Shown here in pieces: positions 31,554-44,690 of a stretch of DNA of 64,000 nt. Position numbers and translations under genes: made by a program. This stretch comes from Manduca sexta (lineage: Eukaryota > Arthropoda > Insecta > Lepidoptera > Sphingidae). Positions within the stretch are counted from its first letter, which is position 1. The number at the start of each line of letters is the position of its first letter. The DNA lies in contig NC_051116.1 of the NCBI RefSeq assembly GCF_014839805.1, positions 6,739,556 to 6,803,555 on the forward strand, in the 5' to 3' direction. Under the pieces are notes generated by a model. It was not told the DNA's origin. It searched no databases and saw only the letters and a program-made list of their open reading frames with translations.

Positions 31554-33834
31554 TTAGACGTACACTTTGAAGAACAACTCCGGCTCCGTGACTCCGGGCA
31601 CGTACGACTCTCGCTGAAAACAAAATAAATCAAAAATTATAAAATAACTCTATCGGTCCAAAAGGGTAGAGGTGGAGGTCCCGATCATTTGGTCCAGTGG
31701 GAAATAATAGGATTTTTTATATAGATGTCGTTGTCGTCGTATAGGCGGCGTTATTAATCGCTGGTTTTAGAAACTTTTGTGACAAGAAAGGCTTTTCACG
31801 TAACCGAAGTCGTGAGCAATACCTATTTAAAATTAAATCTAGATTGCGTAAATCATTCTATTTCATGCGTGCACGCATGGGCGCCAGGAGGTGGGTGCAA
31901 GTAGGTGCGCTCCCATACCCAGAAATAAATCACAAAGAATATAAGTCACTGAATAACAATGGGAACTATCGACCATAGATGTTTAATATGATAAAGCATT
32001 TTCAAAAACCGCGCGATTTGAATTTGGAAAAAATTTAATGATATGTAATACAGGGGCCTTATTCCCTATCCCGCACGTTTTTTTAACAGTGCTTAACAAG
32101 CACGTAACACAACACACCATGTTTAGGACTATAGAAATTTGGCTTACAGAATACCATTCCACGCACATTTCTCAAAGATAACATGACACGGCCGCGTTAC
32201 GCGTTTACACTATCATACAGAATAAGGGCCCTGTGCGTAGGTGCAGATGCACCTCTCTATAACTGATCTTGGCGGCGTTTTCACTTCAGTGACTATAAAC
32301 CTGGAGCATTGTTCTCAACGCCACTCGTTATTTTGTCAGCGCGGAACAAGCGCGTAACGCATCACGTCGCGTTTAAAACAATAGATATTGGCATACAGAA
32401 TACCATTCCATGCTAATTTCACTGACAGAGAATAAGCCCCCTGGTGATAAGAGCGTCCAGATAGAGTATGAATTGACGGATCCCTCGTCCGTTATTAAAA
32501 TGATGCTGTTCGAAACCGGAGCACACAGGCTGATCCCGGAGCGTGTGACGTGGCGCTACAGGCTGTGATTCTAGTGTAATTACCTGTTGAGTCCTGGGGG
32601 GGCGCTGGTTGTTCTTGTTTACATTCTTTTTGTCTGCAGAGGGAGACGTGCCCAATGGTTTAGAAGACATCGGCGGTTTGTATATGTCGTTGCTGTGGAA
32701 GTCGTAACTTGACTCTCTATCATCGGTGCGCCTCCTGGAATTTCAACAATTTATTATTTACACATACGCGGTTTATCCCCGAAGAGGAATCGGTGTCGTA
32801 TGCGAGAGCCTGACTGCGTGGATTCCACCGCAACGTCTATTTCCGCCGCAAAGCAACATTATGCAAGCACCGTTCGGTTCTGGTTTGAAGGATATTCCAG
32901 TGTAACTACGTGACTTTCAAAGATCGAACATCTAAGGGTGCGCGCAGTGGAAGGCCACACAGCGATTTGTAATTCAAAGTTCGCGTTGTGTTACTGCTGT
33001 TAATAGACAATCGTGTTGCTAACTATCCAAGCGCCTTGATAAAAGGTTGTAAATAATTTAGGGAGGTACTCACAGCCTATCAAACTTGGGGTGCATTAAA
33101 AGTTTCCAGAACTGTGTCCCGTCTCTGGCGGCGATCGGGCTCGAAGGACCAAATTCGGTGACGTCACGGGCTATCGGTTCATACACGAGGAAGGCTTGGG
33201 CTACAGCCTCTCCTATAACACTGAAAAACGGTATGTACAAAATTTTGATAAACGTCATTTGAATACCTCGGAGATTTTTTTTTAATTTAACAGCAGTCAT
33301 CTGAGCACAATCATTATAAACAATATTAAAGCACTAAATTACATTAAGACTAGACTGTCTTCCTTAAACCTATGCCCTGATTGAAATTAAACTACGGAAA
33401 CTACTCTACAAGTAACAATTGACAACAATAACATCTAAATAAGGCCTGGATCTCTTGATTAAATAAATAAGCGAACGGTTCGCTCGCCGTGAGCAGTAAT
33501 ATACAATTGTATACGCGTCCGCTACAAATATCCTACAACCAACAATAGTATTGGATGTTGAACGGTGAAGGAAAACATCGTGAAAAGACCAACCTTCCTG
33601 ATGTTTAATCATTATTTGGAAATTACATTAAATTGATCTGCATTAAGCCAAGATTCTCTTATAAGTAGAGGCGGCCCGTGCCCAGGAGTGGGACAGTATA
33701 TAATATGGCCTATCTTCTTAGTTCTTACATAATCAGTGGAGAGGAAAGGTAACAAACTTTCTAATACGATTACCCCTAATCGATACTCACATTACAACCA
33801 GAGCTGCGACACCGAGATCCCTCACAGACCACAT
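31554..33834 (-). CDS. Copy B, four-exon secreted proline-rich protein
   Basis: Exons on the minus strand are 33834-33791 (44 nt, ATG), 33220-33074 (147), 32734-32584 (151) and 31613-31554 (60, TAA). Splice borders and phases are those of copy A, giving 133 residues. The signal peptide reads MWSVRDLGVAALVV then IVIGEAVAQ. Exon 2 ends LLMHPKFDRL, with K as in copy C where copy A has M. Exon 3 starts RRTDDRESSYDFHSND and ends NNQRPPRTQQ but differs from copy A over its middle 20 or so codons with no length change. Exon 4 is identical in protein to copy A. Intron 3 has gained a 183 bp MITE and intron 2 an extra segment of about 130 bp. Predicted secreted; function unknown. The TATA-initiator promoter is retained. 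Confidence 0.75.
32051..32233. mobile_element. 183 bp MITE in intron 3 of copy B
   Basis: Imperfect terminal repeats CAGGGGCCTTATTC and GAATAAGGGCCCTG bound the element. It contains paired CGTAACAC and CGCGTTACGCGTTTAC blocks. It is absent from intron 3 of copy A. No convincing target duplication is seen. Confidence 0.65.
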
Positions 33835-33857
33835 TCTGATACTTCAGTAAACCTGCG

Positions 33858-33900
33858 GTGAATGATGCTGTTCCCTGTCCACTCTCCTTGTTTATACAAT
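33858..33900 (-). promoter_or_regulatory. Core promoter of copy B
   Basis: On the minus strand GTATAAACAAGG lies about 30 bp upstream of GCATCATTC, then the ATG at 33834. The layout is the same as in copy A. Confidence 0.5.
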
Positions 33901-34061
33901 AAAACCTTATAAGTATGCAAATTGGATTCAAATTATCAAATTATTATTTATTACATGTCATCCAAATGAAAAGATGTCTTGTATAACAGTTGATGTAAAT
34001 TACAAACAAAAGCCTGCTAGTATTTGTCATCTCTGCGTAATGTTCAAATCGTCTCAACTGG

Positions 34062-34200
34062 TAAATCACTCATATGTGAGAGTCCGCATGGGTAGGTACC
34101 ACCAATATCTACTTCTGTCACCAAGCAGCAGTGTGTAGTCACTGTTGTGTTCCGGTTTGAAGGACATTGTAGCCAGTGTAACTACTGGACATAAAGATAA
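34062..34200 (+). repeat. Dispersed lepidopteran repeat fragment
   Basis: Same family as 13196-13290 but longer, reaching GTTCCGGTTTGAAGGACATT and GTAACTACTGGACATAA. Confidence 0.65.
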
Positions 34201-34478
34201 GGTAAACGTAAATTATGCCGGTATAGAACATTATGCCAGGTCATTTTAATTTTTATCGCAAAATAAGAAAACAGACAGTAAAATGATGATTTTTATAATA
34301 CCCACATCAACTATAGTTTGAATACAACCAAAATAACATGATTTTCAAATTTAAACAATAATTCTAAACGCCGTGTCGAGCCTCTGAAAGCGTCAGTCGC
34401 AACTACACTAGTTCCTTAAGGTTCTGTTGTCGGTGAGCGTAACGGACAGTGCAATTTTCATAAGGATTTTATATAATA

Positions 34479-35960
34479 CTAGTAAGTTTTTTTATTTCGA
34501 TGTAATTTCAACCATAAATTAAAATGTGGTCCTGATAAGTCGTCGGCAATGGTAGCTAGTATTAAACTTTCACTCTGTCTAATTCGTGCCCGAAAAGACG
34601 CAACTCGGGCTTTAACAATGGCATAAAAGTTAGCTACACCAGCCTCCGCGAACATAATATTAGACACACTGCAGAATCGAGGAAGCTTTAATAGTATGCG
34701 AAAAGCATCGTTATACTGTACTCTTAAAGTATGTTACGAGTGATAGTGTATTGTATCCATAATTGACAGTTATAGAAACTCTAACAGTATGATGTAAATG
34801 GTGTTATTTTCACTTCTTTCGAGCAGCGAGCAAAACGTCGAGCAATCATATTACAGCGTACAGCGAGAGCCCTTCTTTCTCTCTCAATATAAATAAATAA
34901 ATAAATATCACCATTGTGTTGTAGGTTCTCATCTACTACATGACCTAGATTAAACTCTCTTATAACCTGAACTGTCACACCACCTAGAAACACAGACAGA
35001 GACCCTTTCCAAATCTAAATACAAGCATCTCAGTCTTCTTGCCATTATATTTGAGCCCATGCGATTCAGCATAGCACTCACATACCACCAAAAGATATCT
35101 CAATCCTTTAATTGAAGGACTGAGTAGCACCATATCATCTGCATAACTTATTTTATTGACACATAAGTTACCTAAGTGGCAACCGATATTCGTGATCCTC
35201 AGCTCAACAATAAGGTCGTTGACCAATATGTTGAAAAGATCCGGAGATGTAAGTCCTCCTTGGCGAAAACCACATTCTAACTTGTAATGATCAGAAAAGG
35301 AGTCACCCCATCTCAAATTATTGATTTGATTCTCGTAGCAGAATCTCAACAGATTCACCAAATCAACATGCGTTCCTGACTGCCGAAGTTCCGACCAAAA
35401 TAAATTATAATTTACCAAATCAAAAGCCCGACTTAAGTCACGAAAACATGCTTAGATGGAGGTGTTTCGAATTGTATAATACCTTACGGTGTGTTTTAGG
35501 CAAAATATTGCTGAATCTGTCGAGAGTCCTGGATGAAAGCCGAACTGTGCATCATCAATTTTCATCGTTTTTGCTAGCACAAATTGCAAGAGACGTTCAA
35601 AAATGTTTCCTATTATAGTGCCAAGAGAAATAGCCCTATAATTACTGAGACAAGACAAGTTATTTGTCTTATCTCAGTTATTTGAAATAGGAACCACCAC
35701 AGTACGCATGAGTTCTCTCGGTAAATATGAGTTTTGTATGCAAAGATTAAAAAGAATTGCTAACACTTCAAATATGTGCACACCAGCATGTTGGATATGA
35801 TCGATGCTCGGACCATCAATTCCTGGTGACTTACCTCCAGACTTGTGAGTAATAATTTCCTGAACATTTCTTGCAATGGAAGCTAATCTTTCGGGGCCAT
35901 AGTTGCATTTCCTGATAATCTTACTACATCAATTATTATGATTCTTATTTACTATAGGTT
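34479..35960 (-). pseudogene. LINE reverse transcriptase fragment
   Basis: Minus-strand pieces in order: GGKSPGIDGPSIDHIQHAG (about 35855-35800), LPRELMRTVVVPI, NYRAISLGTIIGNIFERLLQ with AQFGFHPGLSTDSAIFC (35640-35450), FRQGGLTSPDLFNILVNDLI and the catalytic ISYADDMVLLSPS (35300-35110), ESHGLKYNGKKTEMLVF, then a C-terminal AEAGVANFYAIVKARVASF block (34660-34480). Frameshifts and a stop near 35672 break it. The order is that of a non-LTR ORF2; clade uncertain. It lies just beyond unit B. Confidence 0.8.
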
Positions 35961-37150
35961 CAACTTTGTAATGCCTTGCAAATAATTCAGCGATAACCTT
36001 GGTATTGTAATATACATTGGCACAGTAGTTTTATAATTAAGGCTGTAGCGGCGTAAAGGTTAACGCCACTGTACAGAAACAGATGGTTGCGTTCCTCTAT
36101 GGAAGAGGAAGATCTCCAGTGAGGCAGATGTTGCGACTGACCGGCCGTGGCCCCTCCGACGGTTCCTATTCGGAGATGATATATATGCAATGCGTCGCTC
36201 AAATTGTGCAAGCGTAATCCAGGTTCGTCTGTCGCCATCTCGCGTGATTGCTAAGCGATAAATCACTATAGTTGTGTCAATACCACATAGGTCTTCTCGA
36301 AGTTCCGCTGATGTTGACGAGATGGCGGTATGTACATTAATTGTACCGCCACATGCTTTTATATTTCCCAAACATCGTCTAAAGATTTTATTGCACTTGC
36401 CATAACATACTGTAGAAACATATAAATGGAACACATTATGCAGCTCACCCTTCACAGTACTTACGTTGACGGATACGCTCACAGTCCACTATTTATTTAT
36501 TTTTCTATGCCACTTTTATTCCATTTAGGCTACTTTTCACAACACTTCACTTCACTATTTAATATTATTTTTCTCAAACTTCACTCTCACTTATTCCACT
36601 TCCGTCGCTGGAGCATGGGTGCTTCAACCTCGTCTCGGAATGTCCCCGACATTCGGAAACTTTTCATAACTCCAAATGCATTTCTTGCCTAATCAACTTT
36701 CATTGACAATTCTCATAGCCTTTGTATACGAGATACAACAGAACGATTTCCAGCAGGAATGCCAGTATCGACGTTATAATATTATCGGTACTTAGGTGGC
36801 TGCTAAGGTGGGCTTGATTGTCACTTGCAGCTGCATTTTGGGCCAAAAATAAATAAAAAAACGCCTACGTAATCTTTATTCACGTAGGCGAACATAGTAG
36901 CACTTATGATAAGTTAAGGTACATGAGAATATTTAATTATAATTATATAATAAAATTTCTCCAATAAAGTGGTTTATGTTGAGGTTGCATATACAAACAC
37001 AAAGCCTCTTTATAATACTATGGGAACTGGCAACTGCCAACTATATTATTTAAATTGTTATATTTGGAAATATTAACAATATACTGTTGCCACTAATCGC
37101 TGTGTGCTGTCTGGTCATGGTTGTGTTCTGACGTGTAATATATTAGAAAT
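35961..37150. other. No recognised gene
   Basis: A minus-strand open frame of 140 codons (36482-36060; begins MSVSVNVSTVKGELHNVFHL) matches nothing I know and has no splice or promoter context. A short perfect hairpin (CGCCTACGT with ACGTAGGCG) sits at about 36866-36890. The rest is AT-rich. Confidence 0.35.
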
Positions 37151-37482
37151 ATAATAATAATAATATCAGCCCTGTATTAAATACTTGCCCACTGCTGAGC
37201 ACGGGCCTCCTCTACTACTGAGAGGGATTAGGCCTTAGTCCACCACGCTGGCCTAGTGCGGATTGGTAGACTTCACACACCTTCGAAATTCCTATAGAGA
37301 ACTTCTCGGATGTGCAGGTTTCCTCACGATGTTTTCCTTCACCGTTAAAGCGAACGATAAATTCACAAAGAATACACACATGATTTTTTAGAAAATTCAG
37401 AGGTGTGTGCCCTTGGGATTTGATCCTGCGGACATTCGTCTCGGCAGTCCGTTCCACACCCAACTAGGCTAACGCCGCTTCT
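37151..37482 (-). mobile_element. tRNA-derived SINE, second copy
   Basis: About 95% similar to 1166-1499 over its whole length, with the tRNA-like head at the right (GGCTAACGCCGCTT reversed) and an ATT tail at the left. One base in the B box differs (GGATCAAATCCC). No clear target duplication. Confidence 0.8.
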
Positions 37483-38570
37483 GCATACTCCGTACATATT
37501 ATAATGAAATGTTTTAAATATTCCATAGCGACGCGATCCGTAACACAGCACAGCTGATATTGTTTATAATTTACTTACCAAATACGGCCATTGGTATATC
37601 ACACAAATGGCTGGATAGCCATGTAATGTTGGGTTATTAGGTGGCGAGTGAAACAACTGAGTGGCAGATCAACACTTATATATTTAAGGAATACATCTCA
37701 TTTTATATGTCGTTTACATAAAGTATAACAGTACATAATACAATAACATGTGTGATTTTGTACATTATACTGTATGCATAAAAATTGGTTAAAAAATGAG
37801 CCATCAATACATATTTCAAATATTGCAATGTGTAGTTTTGACATTCAAATCCTTATAACTTGTTGATTTTTTACCGGATTTTAATAATTTTCTGTGTTAT
37901 AATTTACACAACATAAATATTTGATTATAGTAAAGAATAATAAATGAGTCCGGTACCCTATTTTACACATAATGTTATTATATATGATTATTTTTCTTTA
38001 CCGTTGTGTTTACACAATAAAAAATAATAGGAAGTTCTCTTTTTTTAATTTGGCGTAGCATTCATAATTTTAAATTTTGTAATAGTTTACCTTGAAACAG
38101 TAAAACCAATCCGTAATGAGACACCACAATATTGATTCAAATGTTTCAAATTTGTTTATTTTTGTGACGACTATATACGTTGTCTACCAGAGGCGAAAGA
38201 TGAAGTTTTTTAAAAGGTACCTAAGTAAGCCGAGGCAACAATAATTGCCCTAGTTAACACATCGCCGACAAATGACGACAAAACTCCTAAATGCAGTGTG
38301 GGAATGACCGTGAGGGAATGACGAATTTTAATTGAAGCAACAAACACACTGGCACATTTACTTCAAATCGCTTTTCACATATCGAATATGCATTCTACTC
38401 CCAAAAACCTATAAAAATAATGAATTACATGTACATATATATTAAAACACTTAATGTATTAAACTTGATGATTGCGGTATACGTGGCCCGCTACTCGATT
38501 GACGTAAAAGCTGCCTCAGAAATCGATAGTTTACAGTTAAGATCGACAATATTTACAGTAATTCCATAAT
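37483..38570. other. AT-rich, no gene seen
   Basis: No ORF, splice signal or known repeat could be supported in this stretch. Confidence 0.4.
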
Positions 38571-38579
38571 ATCAACAGA

Positions 38580-39950
38580 GGGCATGGCTCAAGGGCCCGT
38601 ATTAGGCCCATTGCACTTTTTGTCATATGCAAACAGCATGAGTAATATGATTGCACACTGTACGTGCTACCAATTTGTTGATGACACTTGTCTTATAACT
38701 GCTGATAAAGAGCCACAAAGAGCCCATTCTCGTTTGCAATCCGCCTCTAATTCTCTTTCAAAGTGGTGTCATGATGCTGGACTTATTATATTCAAAGTCA
38801 AATTAAAAAAATTTATTCATGATATCGGGTAAATAGGTACATTGGTCTTAAGTAATAACGATAGAGTTCGCCGACATCTGCTTTTGTAGCATATAAATGT
38901 TTGGAAAATAGATGTTTAGATTAGAATATTAGTAATACTTAAGTTTAAAGCAAATACGGAACCTTTGACAGAACAAATAAAATATATATGAATAGGAACA
39001 GAGAATTATAAACTAAGTAAATTTATAGCTGAAACAAAACAATAAACCTTCTAAATGTTAAGTATTAAGTGATCAATAAATATTAAGTTATTAGGTAGGA
39101 TAACTGTATCTTCATTAATATTCTTCTAGCAGCAACACATTATGTAGTAATAACAATGAGTGAATCTTGTAAATAATCTTGTATAGTGTAGTAACACTTT
39201 TCTATAAGTAATGTATGTAGCCTTGTTTTAAATGTTTGCGCATGTTTACAAATACTAGCAAAACTAAACTCGTGATAATTAAATCCCCATTTGATACACA
39301 TACACAATCATTGAATCTGGTAACTCATGAACACAACAAACATAACATCATTTTATGTGATTGCCCTAGCATTGACGTTTTAGATACTTACGCTTATCTT
39401 CTTTTACAAATTGACAGTAAATTAACTAGAATGACCACGTCTGTACCAAATTGAGACATTTCTTGACAAATATTATAATTTTAAAAGATCGATTATCGTA
39501 TAAAATTAAATTGATGCTGTGCATAGACGGAATCCTATATTCATTACAGTCTCAGTTGCTATGGTCGCACTTAAAAAACTTATTTAAAACAAATTTATAA
39601 TTTACAAATAATTTTAAAATACGTAGTTCACAACAAAGTAAGAGACCAGTTTAAAAACAACGATAGAAGACTGTGTAGTATTTGTCGTATGTCACCTATT
39701 CCCATTAATGTCGAATATACTTTTCTTATTAGATATTTCTTCAATAATCAATTTAAAAAAGAAATTAACGATTCCATATATACACGAGCCATTGCACAAA
39801 ACAGGGCAGTGATGCTGCGTGCGAATCTTAGACTAATACATAATACTGGAAAGCGGGAAGCGAACAACACGTATGGCTCGCGGACCGCCTCCGACCTTGT
39901 ACCGCGAATAATTAACAGACTACCCTCAGAATTGCGTGATAGTTAAACGC
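38580..39950 (+). pseudogene. LINE ORF2 remnants
   Basis: Three pieces of one ORF2 in order: QGPVLGPLHFLSYANSM with QFVDDTCLITADK, where V replaces the usual A of the FADD box (38584-38832); a NTSKTKLVIIKSP-to-LQIDSKL block (39236-39454); and a C-terminal YGSRTASDLVPRIINRLPSE (39689-39946). Unrelated AT-rich DNA of about 390 bp lies between the first two. Highly degraded. Confidence 0.65.
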
Positions 39951-40002
39951 CAAATAATATCAAACACAAACTTAACTCATTGTTCTTAAATAATTTAAAT
40001 AA

Positions 40003-40070
40003 TACTGTTCATGGCCGCTATGGTCACTAAAACGTAAATACATGTCTGATTGACGTTTGTCATTGAATAA
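40003..40070 (+). repeat. gypsy LTR-like fragment
   Basis: TGTTCATGGCCGCTATGGTC, then GATTGACGTTTGTCATTG, resembles the right LTR at 26649. It is probably a short piece of a related LTR. Confidence 0.45.
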
Positions 40071-40079
40071 AAATAATTT

Positions 40080-40175
40080 TAACAAAAAATTAAACCGCCT
40101 TCAAAAACCACTCAAAACCAAAAAATAATTTCACAAAACAGGTAAATATTGTATACCAATTTTACAAACAATGTG
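40080..40175 (+). repeat. Short dispersed repeat
   Basis: A block of about 90 bp with AAACCACTCAAAACCAAAAA and TATACCAATTTTA recurs at 53548-53635. Confidence 0.5.
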
Positions 40176-40380
40176 CTGCCAGCGTAGAAAGTCAGCAAGT
40201 CAGTTCGTCACCAGAGTTGAACACACCGCCGCAATTATGTTATAGCATTATTTAGACTATAGATTCTGCAGCAGATCTTCGAATTCTTCCTAATTCTTCA
40301 GATTGGCTGCCATGTTCAATAGTCTCCCTAGAACATAATAAACATTAATCATTAAACAAATCTATGTTAAAAAGAATTAT

Positions 40381-43300
40381 AATCGGCCAAGTTCCTGCTA
40401 ATACACTTCCAAACATATTTTGCTTGACCGGTCTAATGTCTCGAGATACTTAGACACGCCCCTGTCTCATATTTCACCAATTACGACAGTTTTGGAGATG
40501 TGCGAAAGGAATAGCAGATAACTCTTATTGTTTACTTTAGTTGTATTTTACTGATTGACGACGCGCACGCAACTATTGAGTACCATTTTACTCACAATTA
40601 TTTTTTTGTTTACTGACATCGATATCTTGTCACTACGTAGACTTATGTTTGTTTACTGGAGTCTTGATTACTTAGTCGCCGACCTGTCCTGTGACAAGTG
40701 CACCATGGATTATATATTCCGTGAATTAAATCTTACGGTAAGTAAATCAGTCATACTATACTCGATAAATATGTTAATATTAATTTTAACTAGTGAACAA
40801 AATATAGTAATAGTGTTTAGCGTAGAAGAAATATCGTCAGCGCAGAGAACTAATAATTAAAATTTTCCAGTTTTGAGAAAGTCGCGGATTAAGGCTTTTT
40901 TTTTAATTATTGGTCGTCATAATTAATTATATTTAAAGTCAACATGAACCACCTCCTTTTTAAGCTCTTTTAAATATAATTATAATATGATTGAGTTTTG
41001 ATGAATACTTATACCTTTAATTGTGTAAAACAGACTTCAATATGATACTTATTATATTTTACATTAATCCTTAAGTTATCTTATCTATCGTAGGGTCAAA
41101 TATGATTACTGTCTTTGTGTGTGTTTTTTTGCCAAAAAATTAACATAGTGCTATTAATCATACTTATAGTAATCTATGTAGTATGTTATTTAAGTTGTTT
41201 TACGTATAATCAATCATTAAAAAGAATTATAATTGAAAAACTAAAAAGTACTCAATGCAAAAATAAACTATTTCGGCGAGTATACTCACTATAGTTATAT
41301 ATTATATTTACCTATCTTTTATTTATCTCAGTTAAGAATTCAGAGTTTTTGATATTGAAACAGCAGTAGCATTTAGCGTAACTTTTACCGTCGAATTTTA
41401 ATAGTAAACTCTAGTTTAATGTTGGGAAGATATTAAAACAGGCCAGTAAGCCTTTTAGTCCAGTCCATAAGCTCAAAAAGGTGACAATTTATGTATTCCA
41501 AAACACATGAGTGATAGCTCATTCTATTTGGGATGTCGTCTAGAAAAATAATCGTTAGTGTTCATTGGCACTTAAAAAATATAATTGTTATTAAGAGGAT
41601 AAAGAGGTTCTTCGATAACTTAAAAAATATTAATATTTAAGAAATAAGTAGGATATTTCCAATTTAAAAAAGTCACGACGCCCGAAATTCTATCTCCATT
41701 ATTCATATTTTTTATTTGATGCCAAAAATATAGACGAGTTTAAATAATTCATGTATAGGCGGTAATTTGTATTTTAAAAAGTGTAAATATTTCACATAAA
41801 AAGGATCTTTGTTAGAGCACTTTTTTTTTAATGTTTTTATTAACCCCGGTTCCACCTCGACGCCTTTATCGGAAAGCGGCGTCCATTGTTTATTGAATTT
41901 AGACGAGTTTAAAGATTTTAAGTAGTGATATTAAGATTTCTTACTAGAGTAATCAACTATGTCGGTGCGTTATAAGATCCATTTTTAGACGTTTAAGTTC
42001 TACCCGGAGCTTTATGTTATTATTGTTTCTTTTACAACTACATAATATGTAGCATTGAATTAAAGTAGAATTACAATCCGATTTAATGCAATTTGGGATT
42101 TTTATCTCAATAAAATGTGTACAATTATGGAAAATAGATCTGTTTTTTTTTTACTTAATATGGATTATTTAACCCACGTATTTTGTGTCGGCCGCACTGG
42201 CTTACTGCTCCCATATAAATTTTATTGTTTTGGCACTGTATTCATTACGTTAAAATATTATTATAATAATAGATTTTAGTAATTAATATATAATTTAATT
42301 GTATTACGGAGAACCACTGTCTCGCAATGGATACGCTAGGATGCGGATTAGAGCTCCATCGCTGACCGATCCAGTGCGCACCCTCTACTCAACCTGCCTG
42401 CTGAGCGTGTCAAACTTATAATGAATACTAATAAATCATATCACAAACTGAAGTAACAAAAAAATGAGTTTTATTTACATGGACTTTCTACGAAATTCAT
42501 TTTGTATATTATCTACTATATTCGATTTAAATTTCGATAATATATAGCGTAGCGATGTGTGCGTGAGCCTCATCGACTGGTTCACAAAACGAGCCTATTG
42601 AAATACTTAAATTATTTAATTTGAACGATATGATTGTGAGATTTAAAAAAAAAAAAATATTACACTTAAAATGAACTCTTTGCAAATATAAACGTTATTA
42701 CATTTGGAAGGCATCCCAAAAAAAGTTAAGTAATCAAAAATCTTGTTTAGTTATCTCTGAAAATAATTACTGCCAATAACATATTTTTCTAATTTTCTTA
42801 TTTTTTAAAATTTTCCCTTTATATCCACAAATGATAATAATAACACTTACTTATGTTAAAAAAATAGGTAGTTTATACCTTTTGACGAATCGTGAAATTA
42901 TTAGTATGAATTACTCAGCCATGACATTTCTTTCTTATTTTTATTATAAATAAAGGGTCTAAAATTATTATTGTAATGACTCCAAGTTACTAATTTTTGA
43001 CACATTACTATTCAATAAGTTTAAGTTTGGTTGAAATTTATTCGAAAAAAAAAATCCAGCGCCCATACAAAAACCGGACATGTCCTTTAAAAAGTAAATA
43101 AAATATTCAAAAAAGCGTAAAGAATTTAGAGAAAAAATATCAATTTCTAATAATGAAACGAATAACAATGATTTATGATTATGGGAATGATTTAACGAAT
43201 TAAATAAACTGAACTGTTTAAATAATTTTTACAATTTAAAATTCAATCATAAAATGCAGCTATTAAATCGATAAAAAAATTCAATAACTGTAAATTGATT

Positions 43301-44690
43301 ATAGACTTTGGGTTTTAACTGAGCGAAAACTAAATAATTGGCTAAAGAAAGTAACTAAAGTTTACAAACTGGACCTGTGCAGCAATAAAATGTTAGCCTA
43401 TGCAAATATTACTGTAATAAGAATTCAAATCAACGCCTACACTTATAATCTTTAAATGCCTCTAAATTCAATAGCATAACAATAGACTCAGTTTAACGAT
43501 AAATGCGTCCACGTAAGACGGGTGTCAATACAAACATTCATAAAAATGCGCTCTTTAACAAACAATTGTTATGTGAAATATTTAAGTATTCTTTTCAAAT
43601 AACATCTGCAGCAATAAAAATGTTGGCCTTTCAATATTACTCTAATAAAAGCAAATTACCGCCTACACATAACATCTTTAAACTCGCCTCAAATTCAATA
43701 AATAACTACTCTAATCCAATTAACTACTTCAAAAAGGTTTAACTAGTTCAAATTTGGATGAAAAAAAGGTATTTCGTTATTAAGTCAATAACTATTCATA
43801 TTTAAGATAAAAATAGGTCATTAAGAGGAAATTTAAAAAAAATCAATATCTCCAAGAAGCTAATTATTTTTAGTCAATTATTCTAACTTTGATGTTAATA
43901 CATATTTGTAAATATAGAGATTAGAATAAATTGTTATCGTTTATGTTTTTGAAATTGAGCAAAATAACAATTCAAATAATGAAATCTATTAATTATAATT
44001 TATGATTATAATATGAATTATTGAACGAATTGAATAAACTGAACTCTTTAATTTTACGATTCAAAATTCAATCATAATATGCAGTCATTGAATTTATTTA
44101 ATAAATTAACTATAGACTATGGGTTTAAAGAAACCGAAAACTAAAAAAAAACGGCTTAAAAAAGTAGGCTAATCATAATTTACTTACAAAATATAGTTGT
44201 GACAAAAAAGAGAGAAATTGGTTAAAAATTAATACTTTTTGAATACTTACAATATAAAGTTTGGTTTGTTAAAACATAAAAAGAAGGTAATCAGACACAT
44301 AATGTAATATAAAATAACTAACCTAATGTCGTTTCTCATTTATTAATAGATATTGCCAAAAAATTCAACAACAAAACCACTGTAAATCGCGATTGTCTCC
44401 AAACTATAAAACTTTTGTTATTACGTTCTTTACGCCGACAATATGCATCTTACAAGTATAGGAATTATCGTCATAGCATGGACGTGCGCGCATCAATTTT
44501 AATTTCGTTTTCTATTATACACTCAGCAGCGGTTCAGTGGTCTTACGTAACGTTATTGCAGGTAGCCAGCAGGCCTACGACTGATATCGATCTATGCAAT
44601 CGATCCCAAGCCCCAGCTCCCAAACGTAGTAAACAAATTTTGCCAAGTTATTTTGACCCTTAGGTTGGTCGAGCAGGAACTTGGCCGATT
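40381..44690 (+). mobile_element. Possible DNA transposon with 19 bp inverted ends
   Basis: AATCGGCCAAGTTCCTGCT at 40381-40399 is exactly inverted at 44672-44690. Inside, a short first-exon-like frame (MDYIFRELNLT at 40705-40737, followed by a gtaagt donor) and a last-exon-like frame ending PAPKRSKQILPSYFDP (44415-44663) lie near opposite ends. Between them is about 3.7 kb of very AT-rich DNA with internal diverged direct repeats. No transposase motif is recognised and no target duplication is evident. It may be a degenerate or non-autonomous element, or two unrelated copies of a short repeat. Confidence 0.35.
43150..44100 (+). repeat. Diverged internal direct repeats
   Basis: 43150-43270 resembles 43960-44100 (shared ACGAATT, AATAAACTGAACT, AAAATTCAATCATAA, ATGCAG in order). 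43375-43480 resembles 43600-43710 (shared GCAGCAATAAAA, CGCCTACAC). The second pair overlaps a 79-codon frame at 43503-43742. Confidence 0.55.

Larger units (their letters stand above)
24561..34287 (+). repeat. Direct duplication, unit B
   Basis: Collinear with 9222-13382 but enlarged by a LINE plus gypsy (24948-29112), a solo LTR (29435-30214) and a MITE with extra intron sequence. Pao fragments on the minus strand are 24561-24947, 29113-29434 and 30215-30497. All insertions are absent from unit A, so they postdate the duplication. Beyond about 34250 the unit B sequence continues where unit A is cut by BEL. Confidence 0.88.

Noticed and set aside
36060..36482. 140-codon minus ORF
   Set aside because: No motif, splice or promoter support and overlapping frames in other registers; kept only as unassigned sequence.
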